Position numbers and translations under genes: made by a program. The notes beneath the pieces are model-generated. The model did not search any database. It was not told where the DNA came from and worked only from the letters and a program-made list of their open reading frames with translations. From positions 1-14,152 of the forward strand of contig CAYXUG010000052.1 of the NCBI GenBank assembly GCA_964468655.1: DNA of 14,152 nt, given 5' to 3'. Source of the DNA: CAYXUG01 sp964468655. GTDB taxonomy: Bacteria; Fidelibacterota; Marinisomatia; Marinisomatales; CAYXUG01. Shown piece by piece: positions 14,105-14,152 of the stretch; within the stretch, counting starts at the first letter, position 1; each line of letters starts with the position of its first letter.

Positions 14105-14152
14105 AGCCCGAAATGACCTTTTTATGACAAAGCAATACTAATAGAAAATGAC

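Noticed and set aside
13950..14152. CRISPR array or phage attachment duplication at the right edge
   Set aside because: No regularly spaced direct repeats and no tRNA-derived duplication are present; integron sites explain the structure better.

Overview
The window is bacterial chromosome of moderate to low GC (about 40 percent by eye). Nearly all genes lie on the minus strand; one large gene lies on the plus strand. Several features point to the FCB side of the tree (Bacteroidota, Ignavibacteriota, Calditrichota, Neomarinimicrobiota and relatives): the compact run rplM-rpsI-rpsB-tsf-pyrH-frr, an S2 protein with a long acidic tail, many genes without a clear Shine-Dalgarno site, a class II (B12-dependent) ribonucleotide reductase, and intergenic palindromes of the AATCCCCTCT...GGGGTGTGT kind. 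A marine Neomarinimicrobiota-like lineage is my best guess, but the sequence alone does not settle it.

Layout from left to right: a YigZ/IMPACT family protein and the ribosome assembly GTPase Der (minus), then tRNA-Gly(CCC) (minus). The class II reductase nrdJ follows on the plus strand and meets frr tail to tail at a strong two-way terminator. Next on the minus strand is the translation and nucleotide block rplM-rpsI-rpsB-tsf-pyrH-frr. Upstream of it is the pyrimidine operon pyrR-pyrB-pyrC, whose leader carries a promoter, a very good PyrR-binding hairpin and a Rho-independent terminator. A repeat-rich gap of about 600 bases separates pyrR from miaA. miaA overlaps, by ATGA, the end of an integron integrase gene (intI). 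The right edge is the region upstream of intI, where the attI site and the first cassette are expected.

Functional threads: pyrB and pyrC (early UMP synthesis), pyrH (UMP to UDP) and nrdJ (NDP to dNDP) supply nucleotides; the ribosomal proteins, EF-Ts, RRF, Der, tRNA-Gly and MiaA serve translation. The PyrR leader would switch off pyrRBC when UMP is plentiful. A 47-codon leader reading frame begins just after the PyrR hairpin, runs through the terminator and stops one base before pyrR, which suggests a translation-coupled form of PyrR attenuation.

The points most worth a second look are the intI-miaA translational overlap with a candidate attI region at the window edge, and the architecture of the pyr leader.
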